Positions 20,149 to 31,842 of a stretch of 64,000 nt of DNA are shown here, piece by piece (the stretch's first letter is position 1; every line of letters begins with the position of its first letter). Source of the DNA: Azolla caroliniana. Taxonomy: Eukaryota > Polypodiophyta. The stretch spans positions 9,424,001-9,488,000 of the forward strand of contig JBHGNT010000017.1 in the NCBI GenBank assembly GCA_043228905.1. The letters run 5' to 3'. Below the pieces are notes generated by a model. The model searched no databases, was not told where the DNA came from, and saw only the letters and a list, made by a program, of their open reading frames with translations. The position numbers and the translations under genes are program-made.

Positions 20149-21451
20149 TCACTCTGGCATGGGATGCCTCATCAATCCGATCCGCTTCCGGCTTGCGTCT
20201 AGCTTGTCGGGCGTCAGCACCTTGGTTAGCATATCCGACCCGTTCTCCTCTGTGTGGATCTTCGTCAGCACGAACTCTCGGTCTTCTACTCGCTCCCGAA
20301 TCCAGTGGTACCTCTATTGGATGTGCTTCATCTTGGAATGATACGATGCGTTCTTCGCAAGGTGGATGGCACTTTGACTGTCGCAATAGAGCTGATATTC
20401 CTCTTGTCGAATCCCTAGCTCTTCGATGAAGTCCTTCATCCATAGTATTTCCTTGCCGGTTTCCACCGCCGCCATGTACTCCGCTTCCGTGGTTGACAAA
20501 GCAACCGTCTTCTGCAGCCTTGATTGCCACGAAACTGCTCCCCCCGCATATGTCATGAAATATCCGGATGTTGACCGACTGGTATCCGCATCAGCCGACA
20601 TATTCGAATCGGTGAAACCGTCAAGTTGCAGTTTACCGGAGGCCGAATCGGAGACACATACTTGAGGTGCCTTTCAAGTATCGGAGTATCCATTTTACCG
20701 CATTCCAATGCTCCTTGCCGGGATTGCTCGTAAACCGGCTCACTACTCCAACTGCATATCCGAAATCCGGTCGGGTACACACCATTGCATACATTAGGCT
20801 CCCTACGGCAGAGACATATGGTATCTTCATCATATTCTCCTTCTTTGCCTTCATCTTTGGGCTTTGCTTACCGGATAACCTGCAATTTGCTGGGAGTGTC
20901 GATCCGACCGGTTTTGCATCTGACATGTTGAACCGCTGAAGCACCTTTGTCACGTACTTCTCCTCTGACAACCACAATTGCTTCGTTGGCCGGTCCCGGA
21001 TGATATGCATCCCCAACATCTGTCTTGCCAGACACAAGTCTTTCATTGAGAAGGTCTGGTTCGGGGCCTTCTTCAGCATCCGTATCTTGACTTGGTCTCG
21101 TCCGACGATCATCATGTCATCCACGTACAAGAGGAGTATCTGGAAGTCTCCACCTTCGAACTTCTTCACAAATACACAGTGATCGGTCTGCGTCTTGTGG
21201 TACCCTTGATCGGACATGAAAGAGTCAAACTTCCGGTACCATTGCCCTCCGATTGCTGCATGTAGATCTCCTCTTCGAGGTCGCCGTGGAGGAACACCGT
21301 CTTCACGTCTAAATGCTCTACCTCGAGGTACATGCTTCCCGCTATGCTCAACACCATCTGGATGGAAGTCATCTTTACTACCAGGGCAAATATCTCGTCG
21401 AAGTCCACGCTCTTCTTCTACTGGAACCCCTTCACCATGATTCTGGCTTTG
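20149..21451 (-). pseudogene. Co4 RNase H and reverse transcriptase
   Basis: The minus strand ends at RHPMPE-stop (20149). RNase H motifs include DSNMSADADTSRSTSGYFMT-type sequence and KTVALSTTEAEYMAAVETGK. The polymerase has FQILLLYVDDMMIVGRD (active site intact) and FLHGDLEEEIYMQQSEG. A deletion of about 35 codons joins QQSEG to IGGQWYRKFDSFM, removing the segment that in Co8 holds SLYGLKQAPRQW. The tail of RNase H is in another frame. Interrupted at 21451 by Co5. Confidence 0.8.
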
Positions 21452-22071
21452 TGTTGGGAATCGACGCTTCGATTCACCTTCTTCACTCGGCCACAACCAA
21501 GTAATCTTCGAATCAATGCAGCAGAAAATAGGAACCACAGAGAGAAACACACGAATACACAGGGATTAACGTGGAAAACCCTAGATGGGAAAAACCACGG
21601 GAGTACAAGACTCCAAACCAACACTATACAAAGAGAAGTATACAATGGCGAGCTGCAAGGCGACGACCTTGAGCTCGCTGTCCTCGCAACAGGCGGCGGA
21701 AATATACAGAGGCATCGTCCTCTTCCTCTCTCTCACGCTCTATCTCTCTCTCTCTCTCTCTCACGGCTGCTCCCTCTTCACTCCTCTTGAGTGGAAAAAC
21801 AGAAAAAAAATGATCAGCAACACTAAAACAGTTTGCCCTAAGTCATATTTATACATATATGACTTTGGGGCTATTTACAACTGTAGCCTCAGGGGCCCAT
21901 AGCAAACATATTCACGGATATGTCCCTGCATCCGGATCGCTCTCCGGGTACATTCGTCATCCGGCTCCGAAGCCGGGGTCTTCATCATCCGGTTCCGAAA
22001 CCAAAACCGGGCTCGTCGGCATTCATCTCCGACATCCGACCATCCCATCCGAAGGGACTATAATCCCGACA
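21452..22071 (-). repeat. Co5 3' LTR
   Basis: TGTTGGGAATCGACG...ATCCCGACA, 620 bp. It contains a long CT repeat (about 21735-21765) and TATTTATACATATATGACTT (21846-21865) with TATA-like content. It differs from its sister at, for instance, CTCGCAACAGG versus CTCGCCACAGG and AGGCATCG versus AGGCGTCG. Confidence 0.9.
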
Positions 22072-22081
22072 AACTCCCCCT

Positions 22082-23890
22082 TCACTTCGGCATGGGATGT
22101 CTTTCCAATCCGATCCTCTTCCGGCATGCTTCCAGCTTGTCGGGTGTGAGCACCTTGGTCAGCATATCCGACCCGTTCTCGTCCGTGTGGATCTTTGTCA
22201 GCACGAACTCCTTGTCTTCTATCCTTTCCCGGATCCAGTGATATCTTCGCTGGATGTGCTTCGTCCGGGAGTGATAGGCCGCGTTCTTCGCAAGGTGGAT
22301 TGCACTCTGACTGTCGCAGTAGAGTCGGTACTCCTCCTGCCGGATACCGAGCTCTCTAATGAAGTCCTTCATCCATATTATTTCCTTGCCGGCTTCAACA
22401 GCTGCCATGTACTCCGCCTCCGTGGTTGACAACGCAACCGTCTTCTGCAGCCTCGACTGCCACGAAACGGCTCCCCCTGCATACGTCATCACATACCCTG
22501 ATGTGGACCGGCTGGTATCTGCATCAGCCGACATATCCGAATCGGTGAAGCCGTCGAGTTCGGGCTTACCGGAGCTGAATCGGAGGCACACATTTGCCGT
22601 GCCTTTCAGGTATCGGAGTATCCACTTGGCCGCGTTCCAATGCTCTTTGCCGGGATTGCTCATGTACCGGCTCACCACTCCGACTGCATATCCTATGTCC
22701 GGTCTCGTACACACCATGGCGTACATCAAGCTCCCGACGGCTGAGGCATACGGCACTTTCATCATATCCTCCTTTTCAGCCTTTGTCTTGGGACTTTGCT
22801 TGCTGGACAGCTTGCAGTTTGCCGGGAGGGTCGATCCGACCGGTCTTGCTTCCGACATGTTGAACCGGTGAAGCACCTTCGTCACGTACTTCTCCTGTGA
22901 CAGCCACAACTGCTTCTTCTTCCGGTCCCGAATGATGTGCATCCCTAGTATTTGCCTCGCCGGACCCAGGTCCTTCATTGAGAAGGTTCGGTGAAGAGCC
23001 TTCTTCAGCATCCGTATCTTGACCTGGTCCCGTCCGACGATCAACATGTCGTCCACGTACAGGAGGAGTATTAGAAAGTCTCCTCCTTCGAACTTCTTCA
23101 CAAACACGCAGTGGTCGGACTGCGTTTTGAGGTACCCTTCGTCGGTCATGAAGGAGTCGAACTTCCGGTACCATTGCCGGGGAGCCTGCTTCAGTCCGTA
23201 AAGGCTCTTCTTCAACCGGCATACCAGGTGCTCCTTCCCTTTCTTCTCGAATCCTTCCGGTTGCTGCATGTAGATCTCTTCATCGAGGTCACCGTGAAGA
23301 AATGCCGTCTTCACGTCCATCTGTTCTACCTCGAGGTCCATGCTTGCCGCTATGCTCAGCACCGTCCGGATGGAGGTCATCTTCACTACCGGGGCAAATA
23401 TCTCGTCGAAGTCGACGCCCTTCTTCTGCTGAAACCCCTTCACCACGATCCTGGCTTTGTATCTCGGGGGGTTTCCGGCATCTCCCGGTTTCAGCTTGAA
23501 CACCCACTTGTTTCGAAGTGCCCGCTTTCCTTTCGGCAACTCCACAAGTTCATATGTGTGGTTCTCATGCAGGGAATCCATCTCGTCCTGCATGGCACTC
23601 AACCACCTGCGGCTTTGGGTGTCATGTTTTGCTTCTTCAAAGCTCTCCGGCTCCCCCTCGTCGGTTAGCAGCACGTGCTCTGGTTCCGGAAATCTCCGGG
23701 GGGGCCTTCTCTCTCTTAGAGGATATCTCCGTTCCGGAGCTTCGGTAACCGGTTCTTCCGATTCTTCTTCATCCGAATCCATTTCGGGATCGGGGCCGGT
23801 TCCGGTATCATTTTCATCTTCTTCGGCCGGTTCTGTTTCTACACCGTCTTCGGCCGGATCCTCGAGTGCTAACCGGTCCCTTGCCGGTCA
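22082..23890 (-). pseudogene. Co5 reverse transcriptase and RNase H
   Basis: The 566-codon frame 22082-23782 is complete for polymerase and RNase H: YKARIVVKGFQQKKGVDFDE, MDVKTAFLHGDLDEEIYMQQ, ILLLYVDDMLIVGRDQVK (active site), then DGFTDSDMSADADTSRSTSG and KTVALSTTEAEYMAAVEAGK, ending HPMPK. Upstream, 23783-23887 is the Asp/Glu-rich linker in the same frame as Co8. The stop at 23888-23890 corresponds to an Arg codon (CGA) in Co8, so a single CpG-type change cuts the polyprotein here. Confidence 0.88.
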
Positions 23891-25525
23891 GGACTGCTCC
23901 TCGTAGAGTTGATCCTCACCGGTCGACTTGGAGCTCTTCATCTTCTTCTCCGATTCCCAGTCGGCGAGTGTCTTGTTCTCCATGAAGATGATGTCTCGAC
24001 TCCTGAATATCTTCTTGTCGACCGGGTCCCATACTCGGTAGCCGAACTCGTCGTCGCCGTAACCGAGGAATATGCATGGCCGGGTCTTTGGATCTAGCTT
24101 TCCTCTCCGGTCCTTTGCCACATGCACATATGCGAGACACCCGAACACCTTCAGATGCCGGTAGGACACTTCCTTACCGGTCCACACTTTCTGCGGCGTG
24201 TCTCTGTCCAAAGGTACTGAGGGTGATCTGTTTATCACGTATGTCGCCGTCGACATTGCCTCAGCCCAAAACCCCTTGGGTAATTTCGCATGCGCCAACA
24301 TACTCCGGACCCTCTCCATTATGGTCCGGTTCATCCTCTCGGCCAGCCCGTTTAGTTCCGGCGTCTTCGGCACAGTAAACTCGAGCCGGATTCCCTTCGA
24401 GCGACAGTACTCCTGGAACTGCCCCCGGTATTCCCCTCCGTTATCCGCTCGTATCGCTTTCAGCTTCTTGCCGGATTCCCTTTCCACTCTCGCGTGGAGT
24501 TCTTTGAAGACGCACAACACTTGGTCCTTTGTCTTCAGCGGTGCCGTCCACAGCTTCCGGCTGTGATCATCAATGAATGTTACGAAGTACTGGGCTCCGC
24601 CATGTGACTTCGTTTCTACCTGACACACATCAGTGTGCACCAACTCCAATGGTGTGCTACGTCTCGTCGGTGGCCTTGAGTGGAAGGAGGTTCGGTTCTG
24701 CTTACCGGCCAGGCAATCGGTGCACTTCTCCAGGTGCACATGCTTCACTGGAATAAGGTTGTCTTCTGCAAGCCTCTTCATCCCCTTCTCACTCATGTGA
24801 CACAGTCTTTTGTGCCACAGCTCACCGGCAGTGTCGGCTGCCACATTTAGCTCTTCAGGACATAACCGGGCATTCATCAGGTACAGTGTGTTGTCTTTCC
24901 GGGCCCGAGCCACTATCAGGCTCCCCTTGCTGAACTTCATTACGCCGTTCCGGATGCTACCTGTGTAGCCTTCATCGTCTAGCCTCCCGGCCGAAATCAG
25001 GTTCAATCGAACCTCCGGAACGTGTCGGACATCCTTCAGCAGCATTTTGCATCCGGTCGGGGTTGTCAACCACACGTCTCCTATGCCGGCAATCCGGCAC
25101 GTACCTTCATTTCCCATCCGAACATAGCCATGCTCACCGGCTGTGTAGGATGAGAAGTATCTTCTCTCCGGGGTCAGGTGGAACGATGCTCCTGAATCGA
25201 CCACCCAGGTCGTCTCATCGCCGGCAATGTTTAGTTCACCTTCTTCGGTGATGAGCATGATTTCTTCCTCACTTGCCGCGAGTGCCGTTGTTCCTTTCCG
25301 GTCCTGCCCTCGCCGATCCGAACCTCTCCGGTCCGTGGCTCCCCGGTATGCACCGTTTCTCTCCGGTGACTTCTTCGAATCGGTGTCGTCGGCTCCGTTG
25401 TCTTTTCGGTAATGCCGACAATTCTTTCGGAAGTGCCCCGGCTTCCCACAGTGGAAGCATGTGGGCCTTCCTCTTGACTGCGACCGGGCCCCGACTTTTC
25501 CCGTCTTTGCGGACTCCGGTTCCAT
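23888..25525 (-). pseudogene. Co5 zinc knuckle, protease and integrase
   Basis: 545-codon frame with zinc knuckle CFHCGKPGHFRKNC, protease TTWVVDSGASFHLTPERR, GAG-pre-integrase ELWHKRLCHMSEKGMKRL with CTDCLAGKQN, and integrase core (HTDVCQVETKSHGG, AIRADNGGEYRGQF, TPELNGLAERMNRTIMERV). It is separated from gag by a one-base deletion near 25488 (GACCGGGCCCCGAC here, GACCGGGTCCCCGAC in Co8) and ends at the nonsense codon 23888-23890. Confidence 0.88.
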
Positions 25526-26154
25526 TGTCTTCCCCGATCCGATTCGGTAAGCAGCGCCTTCGTGTCGGAGGCCGGTTCTTTATCTCTCCGACGCGCTTCT
25601 TCGTTCAAAATACTTGTCTTTACCGTTTGTAAGGACAAGTTATCTTCGGTGCAGGAGGTGTTGAGAGTCACCACCAAGTTCTCCCAGCTTTCCGGCAATG
25701 TACACATCAGGATGATGGCTTGCATTGCATCCTCCAACGGGAACTTGATCGCCGCAAGCTGATTCACGAATCCCATGAACGTGCTTACGTGTTCCACCAT
25801 ACTCTCGCCGTCCCGGTACTTGAGATTCACTATCTTCCTCATCAGGGAGGTCCGGTTCAACGCATTCTTCCTCTCATAGAGGCCCGACAGCTTCCGCCAC
25901 ATCTCATATGCGTTGGTGTCGTTCGCCACATGTTGTAGAACGCTCACGTCGACGTATTGCCGAATGGTTGCAACGGCTTTCCGGTTCAGAAGCCTCCATT
26001 CCGACTCAAGTACCCCCTTCGGTATTTCCGACCTGTCAATCGGTTCGTACAGGTCCCGAACAATCAGAAGATCCTCCATCTTGATCTTCCAGTCGGCGTA
26101 ATTCTGCGCATTCAGCACCATCATCCCCGGCTGCCCGCTGCCGCCGCCTTCCAT
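25489..26154 (-). pseudogene. Co5 gag
   Basis: Starts MEGGGSGQPGMMVLNAQNYA at 26154 and covers the copia gag (UBN2) domain: YADWKIKMEDLLIVRDLY, MWRKLSGLYERKNALNRT, MQAIILMCTLPESWENLV. The reading goes out of frame at the one-base deletion near 25488, just before the zinc knuckle. Start choice: first ATG after the primer site, matching Co8. Confidence 0.85.
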
Positions 26155-26169
26155 TTTCTGCAGCAGCTC

Positions 26170-26181
26170 GCTCTGATACTA
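26170..26181 (-). promoter_or_regulatory. Co5 primer-binding site
   Basis: The minus strand reads TAGTATCAGAGC three bases inside the 5' LTR end. The expected initiator-Met site is TGGTATCAGAGC, found intact in Co7 and Co8, so there is one substitution. Confidence 0.8.
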
Positions 26182-26184
26182 GTT

Positions 26185-26804
26185 TGTTGGGAATCGACGC
26201 TTCGATTCACCTTCTTCACTCGGCCACAACCAAGTAATCTTCGAATCAATGCAGCAGAAAATAGGAACCACAGAGAGAAACACACGAATACACAGGGATT
26301 AACGTGGAAAACCCTAGATGGGAAAAACCACGGGAGTACAAGACTCCAAACCAACACTATACAAAGAGAAGTATACAATGGCGAGCTGCAAGGCGACGAC
26401 CTTGAGCTCGCTGTCCTCGCCACAGGCGGCGGAAATATACAGAGGCGTCGTCCTCTTCCTCTCTCTCATGCTCTATCTCTCTCTCTCTCTCTCTCACGGC
26501 TGCTCCCTCTTCACTCCTCTTGAGTGGAAAAACAGAAAAAAAATGATCAGTAACACTAAAACAGTTTGCCCTAAGTCATATTTATACATATATGACTTTG
26601 GGGCTATTTACAACTGTAGCCTCAGGGGCCCATAGCAAACATATTCACGGATATGTCCCTGCATCCGGATCGCTCTCCGGGTACATTCGTCATCCGGCTC
26701 CGAAGCCGGGGTCTTCATCATCCGGTTCCGAAACCGAAACCGGGCTCGTCGGCATTCATCTCCGACATCCGACCATCCCATCCGAAGGGACTATAATCCC
26801 GACA
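26185..26804 (-). repeat. Co5 5' LTR
   Basis: 620-bp sister of 21452-22071, ending ATCCCGACA immediately before the CTTTG target duplication. It lies in the middle of the Co4 polymerase frame. Confidence 0.9.
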
Positions 26805-28729
26805 CTTTGTACCTTGGAGGGTTGCAGGCATCTCCCAGTTTCAACTTGTACACCCACTTGTTTTAGAGTGCGCACTTTCCTTTCGGCAACTCCACCAATT
26901 CATACGTGTGGTTCTCATGAAGGGCATTCATCTCATCCTGCATGGAACTCAAGCACTTGCGGCTATGGGTGTCACCATTCGCTTCTTTGAAGCTTTCCGG
27001 CTCCCCCTCATCGGTCAGCAGCACATACTCTGCATATGGAAATCTCCGAGGGGACCTTCTCTCTTTGAGAGGATATCTCTGTCTTTGGCTTTCGGCAACC
27101 GACTCCTCTATTTGTTCTTCATCCGAATCCGATTCGGGGTCTTGGCCGGTTCCGGTTTCAACTTCCTCTACTTCTTCTTCTGCCGGTTCGATATCCTCAC
27201 CATAACTGCCTGGTTCCTCGAGTGTCAACCGACACTTAGCCAAGCGGGTCCGAATCTCATCGGAGTTCATTATCTTCTTCTCCGACTCCCAGTTGGCAAG
27301 AGTATTGTCCTTCATGAAGATAATGTCTCAGCTCCGGAAAACCTTCTTGTCAACCGGATCCCACACTTGGTAGCCGAACTCATCATCGCCGTATCCGAGG
27401 AATATGCATGGCCGAGTCTTTGGATCCAACTTTCCTCTCTGGTACTTAGCAACATGCACGTACACGAGACACCCGAACACCTTCAAATGTTGGTAGGACA
27501 CTTCCTTACCGGTCCACACCTTTTGCGGCTTGTCTCCATCCAAGGGCACTGAGGGTGATCTGTTTATCCCATACGTCGTTGTCGATAGCGCCTCAGCCCA
27601 AAATGTCTTGGGTAGTTTAGCATGTGCTAGCATACTCCGGACCCTCTCCATTATGGTCCGGTTCATCCTCTCGGCTAGCCCGTTTAGTTCTGGCGTCTTC
27701 GGCACGGTAAATTCGAGCCAGATTCCCTTCGAGCGGCAGTACTCTTCGAACTGCCCTCAGTATTCCCCTTCGTTATCTGCTCGAACCTCCTTCAACTTCC
27801 GTCTGGTTTCTCTTTCCACTCTTGTGTGGAGCTCCTTGAAGACTGATAACACCTGATCCTTCATCTTCAACGGTGTGGCCCACAGCCTCCTGCTGTGGTA
27901 ATCTATGAACGTCACGAAGTACTACGCTCCGGCATGGGACTTCGTGTCCACTTGACACACATCGGTATGCACCAACTCCAATGGTGCATTGCGTCTCATC
28001 GGTGGTCTTGATTGGAAGGAGGTTCGGTTTTGCTTATTGGCTAGGCAGTTGGTGCATGTCTCAAGATGCAAGTTCTTCACCGGAATGAGGTTGTCATCGG
28101 CAAGCCTCTTCATCTCCTTCATGCTCATGTGACACAGTCTCTTGTGCCACAACTCACTGGTAGTATCGGAAGCCATGTTCACTTCTTCCAGGCATAACCA
28201 AGCATCCATCAGGTACATCATGTTGACCTTCTAGGCCCAAGCCACTAGCAGGCTCCCTTTGCTGAATTTCATGACTCCGTTCCGGATGCTACCCGTGTAG
28301 CCTTCATCATCTAGCCGACCGGCTAATATCAGGTTCAGTCGAACCTCCGGAACGTGTCAAACATCCTTTAGCAGCAGCTTGCATCCGGTTGGTGTTGTCA
28401 ACCACACATCTCCTATGCCGACAATTCGGCATGTCCCTTCATTCCCCATCCGGACACAGCCATGATCACTGACTGTGTAGGATGAGAAGCATTTCCGGTC
28501 CGGGGTAAGGTGGAACGATGCTCCGGAATCGACAACCCATGTTGTCTCGTCACCGGCAAGGTTCAACTCACTCTCCTCGGTGATGAGCATCAACTCTTCT
28601 TCACTTGATGCGATTGCCGTCGTTCCCTTCCGGTCCGGTGTCCGCTTCGAATCAGTACCGTCCGTTTCCTTGTCTTTTCGGAAGTGCCGACAGTTCTTCT
28701 GGAAGTGTCCCGGCTTGCCACAATAAAAG
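26805..28729 (-). pseudogene. Co4 polymerase start, integrase, protease and zinc-knuckle remnant
   Basis: Five broken minus-strand frames collinear with Co8: 26863-27315 (linker and ENHTYELVELPKGKCAL), 27328-27705 (integrase C-terminal half, ELNGLAERMNRTIMERVRSM), 27773-27958, 27922-28221 (ELWHKRLCHMSMKEMKRL and CTNCLANKQN), 28357-28593 (protease TTWVVDSGASFHLTPDRK). The last piece reaches the zinc-knuckle region at about 28700-28729, where the Co6 LTR cuts it. At least five stops or frameshifts. Confidence 0.8.
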
Positions 28730-29119
28730 TGTAAAGAATCGAGAGATGGATTCTTGTGAAGCGGAAGAGATATGAGTTATGTGTGTGTATGAGAGAGAGA
28801 GAGAGTGAGAGAGACAAGGAATAAGACACAGAGAATACGCAAGGTTAAGTATATTAACAAAGGAGAAAGACTCAACATTGTAGAAGGTGGGAGGAGGGTG
28901 CTTAATGTAGTCACCCTCTCTCTTCATTAACTAGAAGACTCATGGAGCATGGGGAATGTGAAAGCTCATAAGTTATGTGTCATAGAATATGATTCTATGA
29001 CTCATACTAAATGCTAGAATACAAAGTGGTGACTTAATGGTGACTCTTGACCATTGGAGTGTCTATTCACTCTCAAGGTGAGTTCACACACTAAACCAAG
29101 TTGAGCTTGATTCTCAACA
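28730..29119 (-). repeat. Co6 3' LTR
   Basis: TGTAAAGAATCGAGAG...TTGATTCTCAACA, about 390 bp. It shares ATAGAATATGATTCTATGA (a near-perfect palindrome, 28983-29001) and a GA/CT repeat with the Co9 LTRs. It is followed by the polypurine tract (minus TTGAGCTTGAGGGGGCG). Confidence 0.8.
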
Positions 29120-29395
29120 CGCCCCCTCAAGCTCAAGTCGGGTCGGTTTCAGATGGTATCCGAAATCCGCTTCGACTCGCGTTCTGGAGTCCGCATCGAT
29201 TCGCGTCGACTCGCATTTATGCGGAGTTGCGGAATCCGTGCTCCAGCTTGCATTGTGCGTAGTTGCGAAGTCTGTGCTTCAGCTTGCGTCTTTCTTCACG
29301 GCTTTGTGTGGTAGATCAGCTCTTCGCGGCTTCATTGCGTGGTTGCGTAATCCACGCGTTCTTGCGTAGTGTGCGCGGCTTGCGGAATCCACGCG

Positions 29396-29877
29396 TTATT
29401 GCGTAATGTCTTTAGTACTCCCCCTCAAGCTTGGCGGGTCAGGGATCGTCAATCCGAGATCGGTCATGAATTGCCACATCTTGTCAGCTCCTAAAGCTTT
29501 AGTGAAGATGTCGGCCGTTTGAAGATTGGTGCTAATATGTTGTAGGTCAACATCGCCAGCTAGAACACGCTCTCGGATGAAGTGATAGTGCACTTCGATG
29601 TGCTTTGTCCGCGCGTGGAACACCGAGTTTCGAGCCAGATAGATACTGCTCATGTTGTCGTAGTAAAGGGAAGTCGGATCCTTGATGGGTATGCCCAGAT
29701 CCTTGAGTATCCGTTTGAGCCATACGGCTTCACATGCAGCCATTGCCGCGCTTCTGTATTCCACCTCTATGCTCGAAAGAGCGACGGTTGGTTGCTTTTT
29801 GCTGCTCCAGGATATTGCTCCGCTGCCGAGGGACAAAACAAATCCGGAGGTTGATCTTCTATCAGCTTTGTACCACT
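29396..29877 (-). pseudogene. Co6 RNase H
   Basis: Frame 29396-29836 reads SLGSGAISWSSKKQPTVALS, AACEAVWLKRILKDLGIPIK, TKHIEVHYHFIRERVLAGDV and LQTADIFTKALGADKMWQF, a clean C-terminal copia RNase H, ending at 29396 close to a second purine tract. Upstream it continues to ADRRSTSG at about 29870 and is then cut. Sequence 29120-29395 is 3' untranslated and holds imperfect repeats around GTTGCGGAATCCGTGC. Confidence 0.8.
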
Positions 29878-30157
29878 GATGTAATATTGGGTTATCCTTG
29901 GTTCTATAATAAAAACTCTTCTTTATCTATTGATTGGGTTCATCATTCAATAACTTTTGTATTGAACGATTGTACTCATTTTATTCAATGTGTAAAAAAA
30001 CAATCCCTCTCGATTGTTTCCTCTCCATCAATATCTGAGTTGTCTTGTTCTACTCTATTTTATTGTGTACTTGATTTGGACATTCACGTTTACAATATCG
30101 ATAATGTCTTGGTTCAATTAACATATTTTGAACAACTACAACTTGATGAAATCTTAA
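29878..30157 (+). pseudogene. Gy2 protease C-terminal remnant
   Basis: The frame reads TDVILGYPWFYNKNSSLSID, the conserved protease tail (I-L-G-x-x-W/P) that precedes the polymerase in gypsy elements, then a linker ending [12 protein letters not shown]. The protease active site is missing, presumably lost with the rest of gag at the junction with Co6. Confidence 0.7.
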
Positions 30158-31083
30158 ATGATATTCGTGATGTTTTTTCCGAGTGAACTACCAGATGGAT
30201 TACCTCCTAAACTTAATATAGACCATCGTATAGATATTGTACCTAGCGTTGCACCAATAAGTATACCTCCTTATCGCTTAAGTCGATCCGAAGAGGATGA
30301 GGTATCTAAGCAACTCAAGGACTATTTACGAATGGGTTTTATACGTTATAGTAAATCTCCATGGGGTGCACCAGTTCTCTTGGTGAAAAAGAAAGAGGGC
30401 ACATGGCGTATGTGTATTAATTACCGACGCTTGAATAAAGTGATGATCAAGAATTCATATCCATTGCCCCAACCTGACGATCTAATTGAACATCTCCAGG
30501 GAGCTCGGTATTTTACGAAACTTGATCTCCGTACTCGCTACCATTAAATTCGTATAAGTGAGGACAATGTTCCTAAAACGGCATTTCGTACACGCTATGG
30601 CCATTATGAGTTTCTGGTTATTCTTTTTGGTTTGACAAATACTCCGACTACATTTCAACAAGAAATGAATGACATTTTCTGAGAACAACTTGGAAAATTT
30701 ATCGTTATTTTCTTGGATGATATTTTAGTTTATAGCCATACATTACAAGAACATGCTAAATATGTCCGCGTTGTTTTACAAACATTTTGTGACAAACAGT
30801 TTTATGCGAAGATCTCAAACTGTGAGTTCTTCAAGAAATCAATTACTTATCTTGGACATCTCATAACCGAACGAGGAGTTGAAATTGATCATTCTCGCAT
30901 CGAGAAAATCAAGCTTTGGCCCACTCATCGAAATATTCGAGAAGTTCAATCATTCCTTGGTTTTGTCGGGTTTTTGCTAAAATCCCTTCGTAATTACTCC
31001 CAATTGATGACGTCGTTTACTGATCTTCTAAAAGGTCAAATGCGTAAGTCTACAAAACCTATTGTCTGGAATGCTACACTACA
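30158..31083 (+). pseudogene. Gy2 reverse transcriptase
   Basis: Fingers: [33 protein letters not shown]-like (here [20 protein letters not shown]). Palm: [12 protein letters not shown]-stop, [40 protein letters not shown] (active site F-L-D-D). Thumb: YLGHLITERGVEIDHSRIEK and REVQSFLGFVGF. Stops occur after TRYH (30545) and before EQLGKF (30682), and a frame change at about 31083. Confidence 0.8.
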
Positions 31084-31842
31084 GTGAGGAAGGAACTCAA
31101 GGACCTGGTGTGCAAGGCTTGCTCACTTCTTTTACCCGATCCTTCAAAACCTTTTGAGGTTGAAACTGATGCAAGCGATTATGTTATAGGTGTTGTCTTA
31201 TATCAATATGGTAAACCAATAGCATTCGAGAGTAAGAAACTTGATTCTGCTCAATGCCGGTATACCGTTCAAGAAAAGGAATTGTTTGTAGTTATACATG
31301 CGCTCAAAACATGGCGCCATTATCTTTATGGAAATCGCTTTGTGGTAACTACGGACCACGAGTCCTTGAAATATTTTTGTGACCGACAAGACCTGAAAGG
31401 TCGTAAGGCACGATGGGCTCTGATCTTATCCAGGACTTTGATTTTTCCATACGATATCGTAAAGGTTCTGTGAACATTGTCGCTAATTCACTAAGTCGCA
31501 TATGTGAAGTTAGCATGCTTAGCTTCACTGAAATAACATCAGATCTTTATGATCACCTTCAAGGAAAGTATCCTGATGATAATTATTTTGTGAAATACTG
31601 GGCAAGAGTTGAGTTTGGAATAAACACCACCACATCCTCGAAGGGATCCTTTCACATTGCTAACGGTCTATACTACCGTAATGGGAAGGTTTGTGTTCCA
31701 GATTTGCCTGAGGTCAAAAAGAGAATTCTTTTTGAATGCCATGATGCACCCTCTACGGGGCACCGTGGAATACATCGTACACTCTTTCTCATCTCCACTC
31801 AATTCTATTGGCCTAAGATGCGCCTTGACATACATAGCTATG
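31084..31842 (+). pseudogene. Gy2 RNase H and integrase zinc module (first half)
   Basis: RNase H: FEVETDASDYVIGVVLYQYG, YTVQEKELFVVIHALKTWRH, VVTTDHESLKYFCDRQDLKG, then after a frameshift IRYRKGSVNIVANSLSRICE. Integrase N-terminus: ECHDAPSTGHRGIHRTLFLI and QFYWPKMRLDIHSYV. The two Cys of this zinc module are at 44539-44550 (CHQC), on the other side of X1. Confidence 0.8.

Larger units (their letters stand above)
21452..26804 (-). mobile_element. Co5: nearly intact Ty1/copia element with target duplication
   Basis: 5353 bp. LTRs 21452-22071 and 26185-26804 (620 bp each) differ at about five positions by eye. CTTTG flanks both sides (21447-21451 and 26805-26809). The polypurine tract (minus AAGTGAAGGGGGAGTT) adjoins the 3' LTR, and a one-mismatch initiator-Met primer site adjoins the 5' LTR. 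The coding region is collinear with Co8. Only two disabling lesions are apparent: a nonsense codon at 23888-23890 and a one-base deletion near 25488. Confidence 0.92.
19485..28729 (-). mobile_element. Co4: Ty1/copia element of the Co5/Co8 clade, host of Co5
   Basis: The 3' LTR (about 19485-20138), RNase H and polymerase (20149-21451), then after the Co5 insertion the integrase, protease and zinc-knuckle region (26805-28729). The reading across Co5 is seamless: ATTCTGGCTTTG before it and CTTTGTACCTTGGAGG after it match the uninterrupted sequence of Co8. Co4 is cut at 28729 by the Co6 LTR, so the gag start and 5' LTR are missing. It is older than Co5: many stops and a deletion of about 35 codons in the polymerase. 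Confidence 0.8.
28730..29877 (-). mobile_element. Co6: Ty1/copia 3' fragment, same family as Co9
   Basis: A 3' LTR (28730-29119) and RNase H end (29396-29877) on the minus strand. The LTR matches those of Co9 (47667-48061, 51752-51997), which lies in the opposite orientation. The fragment stops abruptly at 29877, where Gy2 protease sequence begins. Bases AAAAG (28725-28729) would be the left target duplication. Confidence 0.75.

Noticed and set aside
29120-29395. Direct repeats of GTTGCGGAATCC type as a tandem array
   Set aside because: Only a few imperfect, unevenly spaced copies in Co6 3' untranslated sequence; too weak to call an array.
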